11,561 nt of DNA from Myxococcales bacterium (GCA_018970625.1 JAGWVZ010000063.1:1-11561), one strand, 5' to 3'; counted from the first letter of the stretch, positions 1 to 6,720 are shown. The notes: generated by a model from the letters alone, not told the origin. Numbers and translations: made by a program.

Positions 1-649
1 AGTGGCACAACTCGTGCCATACGACCATATCGACGACGTAGAGCGGTACACCGGGTTCGTCCAGCACGGGATGAATGAGCATGGTGCGGGTGCGGACATT
101 CATGGTCCCCAGGCGTATGGTGCAGGGGGGACGGTTTCCGGAACCTCGCCGGCTCCAGCCCACCTGAACCTCTTTGTATCGTGCGGGGTCGTCGAGGAAT
201 TTCGATACGACGGCAAGTCGTTCGCCCAGGTGGATTCGGTTGCCTTGCGTCACCAGGTCGGTGCGCCGCTTTGCAGCTCCGGGAAAATCCGCAGCGCGCT
301 CGCCGATCCACCGGTCAAAGTTGGATGGCAGTTTCTGTGCCTGCAACGTCTGAAACGACATGCGTCCTACGAAAGACGGCCATTGTAACAGCCACCAGTG
401 CAGGCGAATCGTTACGCACGGAGGCCCGAAGTCCATGTAGTACCAGCGCGAGCGAGCACCATTCACCTGTATGCGAAGGTCAATGGGCTCGGTGCATAGT
501 GCCTGAAACGCGTTCCGCAGCAGCTGAGCCCTGCGTTCTATCTCGACTCGGGGTGGCGCGTCTGCCGACCAACGTCCCCATTGCAGGAATTCGACCGTTG
601 CAGGTTGGATGGCCCGAGGCTCGTGCTCCGTTTGCGACGGGAGTCGCAT
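1..649 (-). CDS. SprT-like zinc metalloprotein, C-terminus cut by window edge
   Basis: An open minus-strand frame runs from ATG at 647-649 to the window edge, giving 216 visible codons and no stop. The last visible residues are WHELCH, a complete HExxH zinc-metalloprotease motif (H212, E213, H216; bases 2-16). It is preceded by an IRLGTMNVRTRTMLIHP-like strand and a VPLYVVDMVVWHE helix. This layout, with a basic strand, 'IHP.LD.P.VP' and then a hydrophobic helix carrying HExxH, is typical of SprT-like domains (Wss1/SprT/Spartan relatives). The third zinc ligand would lie beyond the edge. About 150 residues precede the domain, with aromatic and basic patches I do not recognise. The start is uncertain: the frame stays open upstream to ATG 835 (stop codon at 836-838), and a TTG at 760 has AGGGG five bases before it. 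The ATG at 649 has only AGG three bases upstream. Substrate unknown. It may belong to the same minus-strand series as the thioesterase upstream. Confidence 0.8.
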   Translation of the reverse strand, partial: MRLPSQTEHEPRAIQPATVEFLQWGRWSADAPPRVEIERRAQLLRNAFQALCTEPIDLRIQVNGARSRWYYMDFGPPCVTIRLHWWLLQWPSFVGRMSFQTLQAQKLPSNFDRWIGERAADFPGAAKRRTDLVTQGNRIHLGERLAVVSKFLDDPARYKEVQVGWSRRGSGNRPPCTIRLGTMNVRTRTMLIHPVLDEPGVPLYVVDMVVWHELCH

Positions 650-967
650 GAACCTGATGTCGGTCTCAAAGGGGCTCGACCGGGGGATCGGCCGTGACGC
701 CTTACCGGCGGGGCGTCTGGAGAGCCGGGTCACACCGGCGAAAAGTTGGAGCTGAGACAAGTGGACCCCTGGGTTCAGGACTCTGTCAGCGGCTGAACAT
801 AGGATCAGCGCTGATCGGATGCAAGTCGTAAGCATTCAGTCGGCTGAACGCGATCCCGGTGCTTCGTGCACGCTGGCGGCGGGATGTGTACTCCGCCTGC
901 GGAATGGCCGCAGGGAGCGTGACGCTGCAAAATGAAGCGAGGATTTTGGAGCCGCTCAGACACAGCA
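650..967. other. 318-base gap between thioesterase-like and SprT-like genes
   Basis: No separate gene is evident here. The minus-strand frame of the SprT-like gene remains open from 649 back to 835, so part of this stretch may be its N-terminus; codons 835-770 have a more AT-rich third position than the body of the gene, arguing weakly against the longest form. The gap holds a hairpin at 896-914, a perfect 14-bp palindrome (GATCAGCGCTGATC) at 803-816, and two copies of CGGCTGAAC at 790-798 and 841-849 on either side of that palindrome. These could be a terminator-like hairpin after the thioesterase gene and a regulatory region for the SprT-like gene, but I see no convincing -10/-35 pair. Confidence 0.5.
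896..914 (-). repeat. 7-bp stem hairpin downstream of the thioesterase-like gene
   Basis: CCTGCGG and CCGCAGG form a perfect 7-bp stem around a 5-base loop, 54-72 bases after the thioesterase-like stop codon in the direction of its transcription. No T-run follows on the minus strand, so it does not fit a classical intrinsic terminator. It could protect a 3' end or be chance in GC-rich DNA. Confidence 0.35.
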
Positions 968-1396
968 TCAGGCGGCGCGATGAGTGCCAGGAATGCGGTA
1001 GCTGCCCGTCGCCATACCATAGATGTGGTGGGAGCCCGGCGAACGGATCGTGGCTTCGCCGCAGCCGAGGTTGCCATTCAGGCACGTGACCCGCGCTTCG
1101 ATGATGAGATCACCTGCCGGCAGGCTCTCGAGCATGCGCATTCGTACCGATGTGGACTGGGTGCGAATGCTGGCCCCGCGTGAGCCGACAAGCGCAAGCA
1201 GGAGCGCGGCATCGACGAGTCGCAGCAGAGAGGCTTCATCCAGAGGCACACCCTGTGAGGAGCAACAGGCCCCCGCGTGAAACCGGAGTGTGGCGCCCGT
1301 CTCATGCACCGCTTCTACCTGCAACGCCCGCTTCCGCTCGCAGGCGAACAGGCTGGGAATAAACTCGGCCAGATTGAAGGCGGTCAGTGCTGGCAT
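968..1396 (-). CDS. Hotdog-fold (PaaI-like) thioesterase-like protein
   Basis: This 142-residue protein has the length and layout of a PaaI/YbaW-type hotdog protein. Such proteins usually hydrolyse acyl-CoA thioesters in the cytoplasm. Residues 53-70 (DEASLLRLVDAALLLALV) match the central hotdog helix, with D62 where the family's 'aLaDta' acid sits. Residues 81-105 (STSVRMRMLESLPAGDLIIEARV) match the strand-turn-strand carrying the 'L.paG.l..ea.v' pattern. Residues 121-135 end in YGMATGSYRI, like the family's closing '.a.a.gty.i' strand. The glycine pair that normally precedes the helix is replaced by SSQGVPLDE, so catalysis is not certain. Its ATG lies 12 bases after the stop of the gene upstream, with only a weak TAAG ribosome-binding site, suggesting co-transcription. 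Substrate cannot be deduced. Family moderately sure, enzyme activity less so. Confidence 0.7.
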   Translation of the reverse strand: MPALTAFNLAEFIPSLFACERKRALQVEAVHETGATLRFHAGACCSSQGVPLDEASLLRLVDAALLLALVGSRGASIRTQSTSVRMRMLESLPAGDLIIEARVTCLNGNLGCGEATIRSPGSHHIYGMATGSYRIPGTHRAA

Positions 1397-1408
1397 GCAA
1401 CTTACGGG

Positions 1409-1768
1409 TCAGGGGACGTCAAAATGGCCGGCCCATCGACGTCGGGATCGAATCTTGGCCAGCGCTCGTTGCAGCACCAGCTCGGCAAGCGTATCCGGCA
1501 GCCGGTTGGGATCAACGGAGGCGAAGGCGTCGCGTACTTTTCTTTCATCCACGTCAAAGCGGTACAACGCCTGTTGCAGCTGAACGCGCGAACCGCGCAG
1601 CAGCTCGTCCATGCGGACACGCAACAGCGAACGAATGCCCTGCAAAATGTCTTCGCCGGTAGCCAGTGACATGGCCGGGCCGAGCGTACCCATCGACCAC
1701 TCCTGCAAGTCGAGGAGCTCGTCGCCAGAGGCAGCTTCGAAGGTTGGTTCAGGGAGAGTGGCTGACAT
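1409..1768 (-). CDS. Orphan helical protein of unknown function
   Basis: A 119-residue protein that I do not recognise. It has no signal peptide or membrane segment. Residues 16-65 and 91-112 look helical and amphipathic (for example GEDILQGIRSLLRVRMDELL), separated by an acidic stretch FDVDERKVRDAFASVD at 71-86; the C-terminus is basic (RSRRR, 108-111). A small regulatory or adaptor protein is conceivable, but that is inference. Support for being real: a good promoter-like sequence at 1804-1832 points at it, its start falls 36 bases after that -10, CAGG lies about 8 bases before the ATG, and it ends 12 bases before the thioesterase-like gene, so it is probably first in the operon. Confidence 0.65.
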   Translation of the reverse strand: MSATLPEPTFEAASGDELLDLQEWSMGTLGPAMSLATGEDILQGIRSLLRVRMDELLRGSRVQLQQALYRFDVDERKVRDAFASVDPNRLPDTLAELVLQRALAKIRSRRRWAGHFDVP

Positions 1769-1803
1769 CGCGCAGCAACCTGACGACTCCGACGCGTGTT
1801 GTA

Positions 1804-1832
1804 AACATACCGACCTCGTTTTTTCGCCGCAA
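1804..1832 (-). promoter_or_regulatory. Sigma-70-like promoter for the minus-strand operon
   Basis: Read on the minus strand, TTGCGG (1832-1827), a 17-base spacer containing an A-run, and TATGTT (1809-1804) give a near-consensus -35/-10 pair. Transcription would begin near 1797, about 30 bases before the ATG at 1768. The region is locally AT-rich against a GC-rich background. Confidence 0.5.
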
Positions 1833-1844
1833 CGTCGTTCTTTT

Positions 1845-1863
1845 TGACATTAATGCCTTGTCA
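1845..1863. promoter_or_regulatory. Small inverted repeat in the divergent intergenic region
   Basis: TGACA (1845-1849) and TGTCA (1859-1863) are a 5+5 bp inverted repeat with a 9-base spacer, lying 13 bases upstream of the -35 of the minus-strand promoter, in the 240-base gap between the divergent operons. Its left arm is part of TTGACA (1844-1849), a perfect -35 hexamer on plus, but no good -10 follows at 16-18 bases. It could be an operator; short arms make chance plausible. Confidence 0.25.
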
Positions 1864-2008
1864 GTTTGCCGCCGGACAGGGCAAGGACGCTGGTGAAGCT
1901 GAGGGGTGCCTGACGATTGATTGATCCCGTGAGGCGCCAGCTGAGATTTGCGACCGCCGCCATACAGGTGGTTGTGTGTGTTTGTGGTTTCTCGACAGTG
2001 GAGAGAGC

Positions 2009-2704
2009 ATGCAGCATCAGATTACGCATGGCCCCTCGTTTTCCATGCTTCGCGTGGACCTGAATCCCGGCGAGACCCTCGTCGCCGAGGCCGGGTCGAT
2101 GGTGGCAAGGTCCGAGTCGTTGCAGATGGCGGTCAGGTTGAATGCCGGTGGTTCGGGTGGCTTCCTGTCGAAGGCAGGCTCGCTGCTGATCGCGATCATC
2201 CGCAAGTTTATTGGCGGTGAGTCGTTGGTCGTGAACCATTTCTCGGGTCCGTCAGCCGGCTCGATCTGGATCGCGCCGGCGATGAGCGGCTCGATCGTGC
2301 ACCGACGTCTGCAGGGCGAAAAGCTGGTGCTGTCATCGGGCGCCTACGTGGCGTCGGTGGGCAATGTGGACGTCAACATGAAGTTTGGCGGGTTGTCGTC
2401 GATTCTTGCGAAGGAAGGCGCCTTCATGCTCGAGGTGGGTGGGAACGGCGACCTGTGGTTCAACAGCTACGGTGGCATTGAGACCGTCGATCTGAACGGT
2501 GGCACCTACATCGTCGATAATGGGCACCTCGTGGGTTACGAGGGCAACCTGCAGATGACGATGACCACCGCAGGCAAAGGACTGATGGGTTTTGCCGCGT
2601 CGGGTGAAGGCGTAGTCTGCAAGTTCAGTGGCTCAGGGCGTATTTACATCCAGAGTCGCAACGTGGAATCACTGATCGGGTACGTCACCCGACTGCTGGT
2701 CTGA
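2009..2704 (+). CDS. AIM24 family protein, copy 1 (divergent)
   Basis: A 231-residue protein of the AIM24/TIGR00266 family, named after a yeast mitochondrial inner-membrane protein; the role of the bacterial members is not established. The family fold is a glycine-rich beta sandwich with internal repeats. Family landmarks visible: GETLVAEAGSMVA (21-33), GGES (69-72), SSGAYVAS (109-116), SYGGIE (153-158), IVDNGHLVGYE (168-178) and SGEGVVCKFSGSGRIYIQSRN (198-218). The usual 'FQNTYTA' after GGES is replaced by LVVNHFSG, and a hydrophobic LLIAII stretch (59-64) precedes it, unlike copies 2 and 3. The start at 2009 is preferred over an in-frame ATG at 1976 because GGAG sits five bases upstream and the family begins at this point. 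First gene of a three-gene plus-strand set; no clear promoter seen in 1870-2000. Family call is firm, function unknown. Confidence 0.92.
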   Translation: MQHQITHGPSFSMLRVDLNPGETLVAEAGSMVARSESLQMAVRLNAGGSGGFLSKAGSLLIAIIRKFIGGESLVVNHFSGPSAGSIWIAPAMSGSIVHRRLQGEKLVLSSGAYVASVGNVDVNMKFGGLSSILAKEGAFMLEVGGNGDLWFNSYGGIETVDLNGGTYIVDNGHLVGYEGNLQMTMTTAGKGLMGFAASGEGVVCKFSGSGRIYIQSRNVESLIGYVTRLLV

Positions 2705-2711
2705 GGGAGCC

Positions 2712-3386
2712 ATGAATATCAATGTGCTTTACCGGCCAGGAATGGCCATGGCCCGGGTGGAATTGCAGCACGGCGAGGCCATTCGCGCCGAGGCGGGTGC
2801 GATGATCGGCATGTCAACGACCCTCAGCATGCAGACCGGTATGACCGGCGGACTTGGCGGAGGGTTGAAGCGGATGTTTGGCGGTGAGTCGTTCTTCCAG
2901 AATACCTACACCGCGCAGAACGGACCGGGTGAGGTGCTTCTGGCCCACTCGTTGCCGGGCGATATCGAGGTGATGGATATCCCGCAATCAGGTCTCTTCA
3001 TTCAGTCGACCAGCTACATTGCCGCGCATACCGGCGTAAACGTCGCGACCGAAGTCGGCGGCTTCAAGAACTGGTTTGGAGGAGAAGGCCTCTTTGTGTT
3101 GCGTGCCACGGCGTCGGGACCGGGTCAGAGCGTTGTCTTTGGCGCATTTGGTGGCATTCAGATGCTGCCCTGCGATGGCTCGCTGCTCATCGACAATGGT
3201 CACCTTGTCGCCTGGGATACCACGCTGACGCATTCACTCGTGAAGTCAGGTTCGGGGTTCATCTCGTCGTTTCTGTCCGGTGAAGGACTGGCCTTTCGTT
3301 TTCAGGGCCAGGGACGCATCTGGATTCAAACGCGCAACCCGAAGGAATTCGGACAGTCGATCGCCAGCCGCCTTCCTCCGGTCTAA
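2712..3386 (+). CDS. AIM24 family protein, copy 2
   Basis: A 224-residue AIM24/TIGR00266 protein that starts seven bases after copy 1 ends, with a GAGGGAG ribosome-binding site overlapping the upstream stop, so the two are almost certainly co-transcribed. Landmarks: GEAIRAEAGAMIGM (21-34), GGLGGGLKRMFGGES (46-60), FFQNTYTA (61-68), GGEGLFVLRATASGPG (123-138), FGAFGGIQ (143-150), LIDNGHLVAWD (159-169) and SGEGLAFRFQGQGRIWIQTRN (189-209). It looks like a canonical, full-length member with no signal peptide or membrane helix. It resembles copy 3 more closely than copy 1. Members of this family are often found as several neighbouring paralogues; biochemical activity is not known. Confidence 0.93.
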   Translation: MNINVLYRPGMAMARVELQHGEAIRAEAGAMIGMSTTLSMQTGMTGGLGGGLKRMFGGESFFQNTYTAQNGPGEVLLAHSLPGDIEVMDIPQSGLFIQSTSYIAAHTGVNVATEVGGFKNWFGGEGLFVLRATASGPGQSVVFGAFGGIQMLPCDGSLLIDNGHLVAWDTTLTHSLVKSGSGFISSFLSGEGLAFRFQGQGRIWIQTRNPKEFGQSIASRLPPV

Positions 3387-3445
3387 CCGGTTGAAGCAGA
3401 AACGCTTTTCGATGAATTCAGGACCTTGCACCAAGGGTGTTGCTC

Positions 3446-4126
3446 ATGCAGTTTGAAATCCGGCAAAAGCCAGACTTTGCGCTGGCACGCATTCAGTTTG
3501 ACGCCCCTGGCGAGCAGATGCTTGTCGAGGCGTCCGCGATGGTTGCCCACGACGGCGGCCTCGCCATGGAGACACAGATGCAGGGCGGCCTTCTTGGCGC
3601 CGCCAAACGCAAGCTTCTGGGTGGCGAGAGCGTCTTCCAGAACACCTTCACGGCCACTGCTCCCGGTCAGTCTCTCTGGGTTGCTCCGGGCGCCGACGGC
3701 GATATGGAGCAGGTCATTCTGAACGGCAGCTACGATGTCATGTTGCAGTCGGGGGCCTTCATCGCCAGCGTTCCATCGGTGTCGCTCGACACCAAATGGG
3801 CAGGCGCAAAGGGATTTTTTAGCGGCAATGGCCTGTTCCTGCTTCGCGCTTCGGGGCACGGTCCTCTCTTCTTCGGCACGTACGGCGGTATTCACGCCGT
3901 CGACGTCGGCCCCAACGGGTACATCTGTGATACCGGTCACATCATTGGTTTCACCAGTGGCCTGCAATACAACGTGCGTAAGCTCGGGGGCCTCAAAAAT
4001 CTGTTCCTCTCGGGAGAAGGACTCGTGGCCGAGTTCCGCGGACAGGGGCGGTTGTGGATCTCTACCCGCAACGCGACGGGTCTGGCTGCGTTCCTGCAGC
4101 CTTTCCGCCCAAAGAAGAGCAACTAG
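3446..4126 (+). CDS. AIM24 family protein, copy 3
   Basis: A 226-residue AIM24/TIGR00266 protein. Landmarks: GEQMLVEASAMVAHDGGL (22-39), GGLLGAAKRKLLGGES (47-62), VFQNTFTA (63-70), SGAFIAS (102-108), GLFLLRASGHGP (129-140), FGTYGGIH (143-150), YICDTGHIIGF (159-169) and SGEGLVAEFRGQGRLWISTRN (189-209). The ATG at 3446 has AAGGG eight bases upstream; an in-frame GTG at 3437 would add only three residues. It follows copy 2 after 59 bases with no obvious terminator or promoter, so it is probably in the same transcript. The C-terminus ends in a basic RPKKSN. Its stop lies nine bases from the stop of the convergent membrane-protein gene. Confidence 0.93.
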   Translation: MQFEIRQKPDFALARIQFDAPGEQMLVEASAMVAHDGGLAMETQMQGGLLGAAKRKLLGGESVFQNTFTATAPGQSLWVAPGADGDMEQVILNGSYDVMLQSGAFIASVPSVSLDTKWAGAKGFFSGNGLFLLRASGHGPLFFGTYGGIHAVDVGPNGYICDTGHIIGFTSGLQYNVRKLGGLKNLFLSGEGLVAEFRGQGRLWISTRNATGLAAFLQPFRPKKSN

Positions 4127-4139
4127 GCCCCCGCCCTAG
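4123..4139. repeat. Palindrome joining the two convergent stop codons
   Basis: CTAGG (4123-4127) and CCTAG (4135-4139) form a 5-bp stem with a 7-base loop. The TAG stop of AIM24 copy 3 (4124-4126) and the TAG stop of the minus-strand membrane protein (4138-4136) sit in its two arms. No T-run flanks it, so a bidirectional terminator is only a possibility. Confidence 0.3.
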
Positions 4140-4498
4140 ACGCCGCGGATCATGACGCTCACCACTGCCAGACCCATGAGCGCAACCCCCAGCACGACGA
4201 TCACAAACCCCACTCCGCCTGCATAGAACCAGGGCAGGAAGCGATTCTGACGATGCCATGGCACCTGATCATGGAACCGAATCGGATTCCAGATGATCCC
4301 TCTGGTGGACGCTCCTGCAAGGGTCAGCTCCTGCCACAGGCGCACGTGATACACCACGGCGGGGGGCACACCCAGCAGGAAGCCCAGCGCGGCCGTGACT
4401 TCGCCGCTGTACAGCAACACATCCCAGCTCAGCTGCGCCACGAGGCCCACGGCCAGCAGCAGCAACACCACGCCTGAAGCCAGAGCGGTCTCTATCAT
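4136..4498 (-). CDS. Small three-helix membrane protein, partner of DUF2339 gene
   Basis: A 120-residue protein I cannot assign to a named family. Three hydrophobic segments are visible at about residues 5-28, 34-52 and 94-116, separated by a hydrophilic loop (HVRLWQELTLAG... and FHDQVPWHRQNR, about 51-88) rich in Trp, His and Arg. It is likely an inner-membrane protein with the loop on one face. Its ATG overlaps the stop of the DUF2339 gene by one base step (ATGA at 4498-4495), a classical sign of translational coupling, so it probably works with or is made in proportion to that protein. No catalytic motif is visible. Confidence 0.75.
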   Translation of the reverse strand: MIETALASGVVLLLLAVGLVAQLSWDVLLYSGEVTAALGFLLGVPPAVVYHVRLWQELTLAGASTRGIIWNPIRFHDQVPWHRQNRFLPWFYAGGVGFVIVVLGVALMGLAVVSVMIRGV

Positions 4499-6510
4499 CG
4501 GGCTTCCTCGTCCTTGCGTCCCATTCGTTCAAGGGTGGGCAGAAGATAGCCCAGCCCGACGAGCGCCGCACCCAGACCCATAAACAGTAGCACGCGCCAC
4601 ACGGCAGCCAGGCCGGCGAGGTCAAACAACAACAGTTTCACCACCAGCAGGCCCAGCGTGACGAGTCCCATCGCTCGTGCGGCCCGTACCTTCAGTCGCA
4701 GGCCCACGACGAGGGCAATCGTTGCGATAACCGCCCACAGCACCGACGTCAGCGCGTTTCCGCCCGGTAACGCAGAGGTATGAACGTGGGTCAGCCACAG
4801 CAATCCTGCATGTGCGGGCACGCCGTACACGCCTCGCATGACCCGATCACGCTGCACCAGCGCAACGGCAGCCGCCATCAGCAACGCCCAGACATCGGAG
4901 GCCAGCGAGGGCGGGTCGTTCGCATCGCTGGCCTGCCACCACGCGTCGATGTTCCAGATTCCCATCGCCAGCAGGAGCACGCAGGTCAGGTGGCCCATCG
5001 ACGTCAGCACATCCAGCGCCCACCTTCGTGCGCCAGCGTGTACGATGGCCGCCGCCGTCAACAGCCATGCGCTCTGAGACCCATCCGCGGCCAGTACGAG
5101 TGCTCCCATCACGACCAAAGCGCCCGCGCCGCCGCCGAAACCCGCGTTCGCCCCACCGTCCCGGTCGCGCAGCAGCTCGGTGCACGCAGCGAAAATCAGC
5201 GCCGGCACCAGAAAGAAGAGTGCCGCTCCGGGGTCACGGAGGGTCCACCCCGCCACCTCGAGCATCAGCGACATGGCCAGCGCAGGCACCGTCATCGCTG
5301 ACCACACCGCGTCGGAACGCACGGCTTCCAGCTCTTGTCTCGGTGTGGCTTCGGGTCGACGCGCATCATCGACATCGAGCACCGGCAGCGGCCCTCTGGA
5401 TAGCCGCAATGAGGGCAGAAATCCGGCTACCAGAATCAGTATGAACAGTAAAAACTGCAGAGCGAAGCGTTCCGAATCTGGAATCAGGGTGTCATAGCCA
5501 TGAATCAACCATATGGCGATCGCTCCCAGACCGCCGCCCAGCGCAGCACCAACAAGCACCCAGCGATGCCCGCGAATCCAGATGGACGGCGCTGCCGCTG
5601 CGGTCACGCCCGCCAGATACCACGCCATCGCGTTCGTTGAAGCAGGCTCGACCATCAACGCAAACGGTGCGCCGTACGCCCCCGCGAGTCCCATCAGGGT
5701 CAGCGCCGCACTTCGACCCCACCAGCCCAGACCAATCGCCAGCAGGTTCACCAGCGTCGCCGTCACAAAGGCTGCACCGGCGCCGAGCATGTGAAAGTAA
5801 TGGTGCGCCGCATAGACGCTCAGGTGCAGCGCGCCCAATCCGCCGCCCATGATCAGTCGACTGAAAACGACGCGCTCCGTTCGCGTTTTCCAGCCCAGCC
5901 CGAGCAGCGTCACGCCCAGCGACAGACCCAGGAGCGTTCGTGTCGTCTGGTTCAGCCAACCCTGATCGACCGAGTACTTGAAAAGAAACGCCACGCCAAA
6001 GAGCAGCAGACCCATTCCGATTCGGGTGACCCATGTCTCGGCGCTGACGTCATTGGCGAACTTCGAAGGCGTAGTCTGAGCCGTTGCTTCTGGCCATTCA
6101 CCCGGCTGTGGGACCCTCATCGCAGCGGGGGTTGGCAGGGCGGCGGTTCCGTCGGGCACAGGCGTGCTGCGCGTGGTGATCCCTTCGATTGCCGGTGTGG
6201 CGGCCGGCGCTGTCGACTGCTCTGAGGCGTTCGTTGACTCGGGCGGTGCCGTTGGTTGTGCCTCCCCGACAATGGATTTGTTCAGGGAAACGATGGGTGG
6301 GGAACCCGATGCCGGTGCTGCACCGCCCTGCGAGAGCGCTTCTGATACTGCGGCGAGCTGGGCTTCCATGCGGTTCAGCTGCTCGCGTGAAGGAAGCGAC
6401 TGCACGGCGGCTTCGAGTCTCGCGAGGCGCTCGCTGGCGTCGAGAGCCGCAAGCGCCCGCTCTACCGCTGCAAGTCGTTCAGCCAGAACGAGGTCGTCGG
6501 AATTCGCCAT
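4495..6510 (-). CDS. DUF2339 family multi-spanning membrane protein
   Basis: A 671-residue predicted membrane protein. Residues 5-60 form a heptad-rich coiled coil (VERALAALDASERLARLEAA), followed by a Pro/Ala/Thr-rich linker to about 150, and then a long run of hydrophobic helices to the C-terminus. The segment WVTRIGMGLLLFGVAFLFKY followed by SVDQGWLNQTTR (about 160-190) is the signature start of the DUF2339 membrane region, and the later GGGLGALHLSVYAAHHYF and LAGAYGAPFAL fit the same family. The number of helices is roughly 16-20 by eye. The function of DUF2339 proteins is unknown. The start is supported by GAGGG eight bases before the ATG. It is upstream of and translationally coupled to the small membrane protein. 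The tail ends in basic residues (RMGRKDEEAR). Confidence 0.88.
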   Translation of the reverse strand: MANSDDLVLAERLAAVERALAALDASERLARLEAAVQSLPSREQLNRMEAQLAAVSEALSQGGAAPASGSPPIVSLNKSIVGEAQPTAPPESTNASEQSTAPAATPAIEGITTRSTPVPDGTAALPTPAAMRVPQPGEWPEATAQTTPSKFANDVSAETWVTRIGMGLLLFGVAFLFKYSVDQGWLNQTTRTLLGLSLGVTLLGLGWKTRTERVVFSRLIMGGGLGALHLSVYAAHHYFHMLGAGAAFVTATLVNLLAIGLGWWGRSAALTLMGLAGAYGAPFALMVEPASTNAMAWYLAGVTAAAAPSIWIRGHRWVLVGAALGGGLGAIAIWLIHGYDTLIPDSERFALQFLLFILILVAGFLPSLRLSRGPLPVLDVDDARRPEATPRQELEAVRSDAVWSAMTVPALAMSLMLEVAGWTLRDPGAALFFLVPALIFAACTELLRDRDGGANAGFGGGAGALVVMGALVLAADGSQSAWLLTAAAIVHAGARRWALDVLTSMGHLTCVLLLAMGIWNIDAWWQASDANDPPSLASDVWALLMAAAVALVQRDRVMRGVYGVPAHAGLLWLTHVHTSALPGGNALTSVLWAVIATIALVVGLRLKVRAARAMGLVTLGLLVVKLLLFDLAGLAAVWRVLLFMGLGAALVGLGYLLPTLERMGRKDEEAR

Positions 6511-6536
6511 TGGGAAAGCCCTCGTGGGTCAACGGA

Positions 6537-6551
6537 ACACCGCCGCGGTGT
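6537..6551. promoter_or_regulatory. 15-bp palindrome upstream of the DUF2339 gene
   Basis: ACACCGC and GCGGTGT are perfect 7-bp arms around a single central C, 27-41 bases before the DUF2339 start. The symmetry and position suit an operator or a 5'-leader hairpin; no recognisable regulator site is claimed. Confidence 0.3.
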
Positions 6552-6606
6552 CGGGAACCATCGGCCATCGCCTTCCCACTTTTTCGGGTACGGGGAAAGA
6601 AAAAGC

Positions 6607-6636
6607 TTGCGACAGGCTCAGCGTATGGGCTACGCA
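6607..6636 (+). promoter_or_regulatory. Weak candidate promoter for tRNA-Thr
   Basis: TTGCGA (6607-6612), an 18-base spacer and TACGCA (6631-6636) would place the transcription start about 5 bases before the tRNA. The -10 match is poor (three of six), so this is tentative; a GC-rich discriminator (GCCGCTCCC) follows, as is common at stable-RNA promoters. Confidence 0.25.
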
Positions 6637-6647
6637 GCCGCTCCCAC

Positions 6648-6720
6648 GCCGATGTAGCTCAGTTGGTAGAGCAGCTCATTCGTAATGAGCAGGTCGCCGG
6701 TTCGAGTCCGGCCATCGGCT
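6648..6720 (+). tRNA. tRNA-Thr (anticodon CGT)
   Basis: A complete 73-nt cloverleaf. The acceptor stem GCCGATG pairs fully with CATCGGC (6713-6719), with T as discriminator base at 6720. The D arm is GCTC-AGTTGGTA-GAGC. The anticodon stem GCTCA/TGAGC closes the loop TTCGTAA, giving anticodon CGT, which reads ACG (Thr). The T arm is GCCGG-TTCGAGT-CCGGC. The variable loop is short (AGGTC). The 3' CCA is not encoded (CTC follows) and must be added after transcription. bioD begins 20 bases downstream on the same strand, so the two may share a transcript. Confidence 0.97.

Noticed and set aside
2..388. Plus-strand open frame over the left edge, and another at 181-651
   Set aside because: Neither resembles any family; they are the antisense of the SprT-like gene, whose minus-strand frame carries a meaningful HExxH motif.
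1976..2008. Upstream ATG for AIM24 copy 1
   Set aside because: It adds 11 residues without family likeness, and a good GGAG site serves the ATG at 2009.
4780..6225. Plus-strand frames opposite the DUF2339 gene
   Set aside because: Arg/Gln/Ser-rich shadow translations with no domain; the minus strand encodes a recognisable membrane protein.
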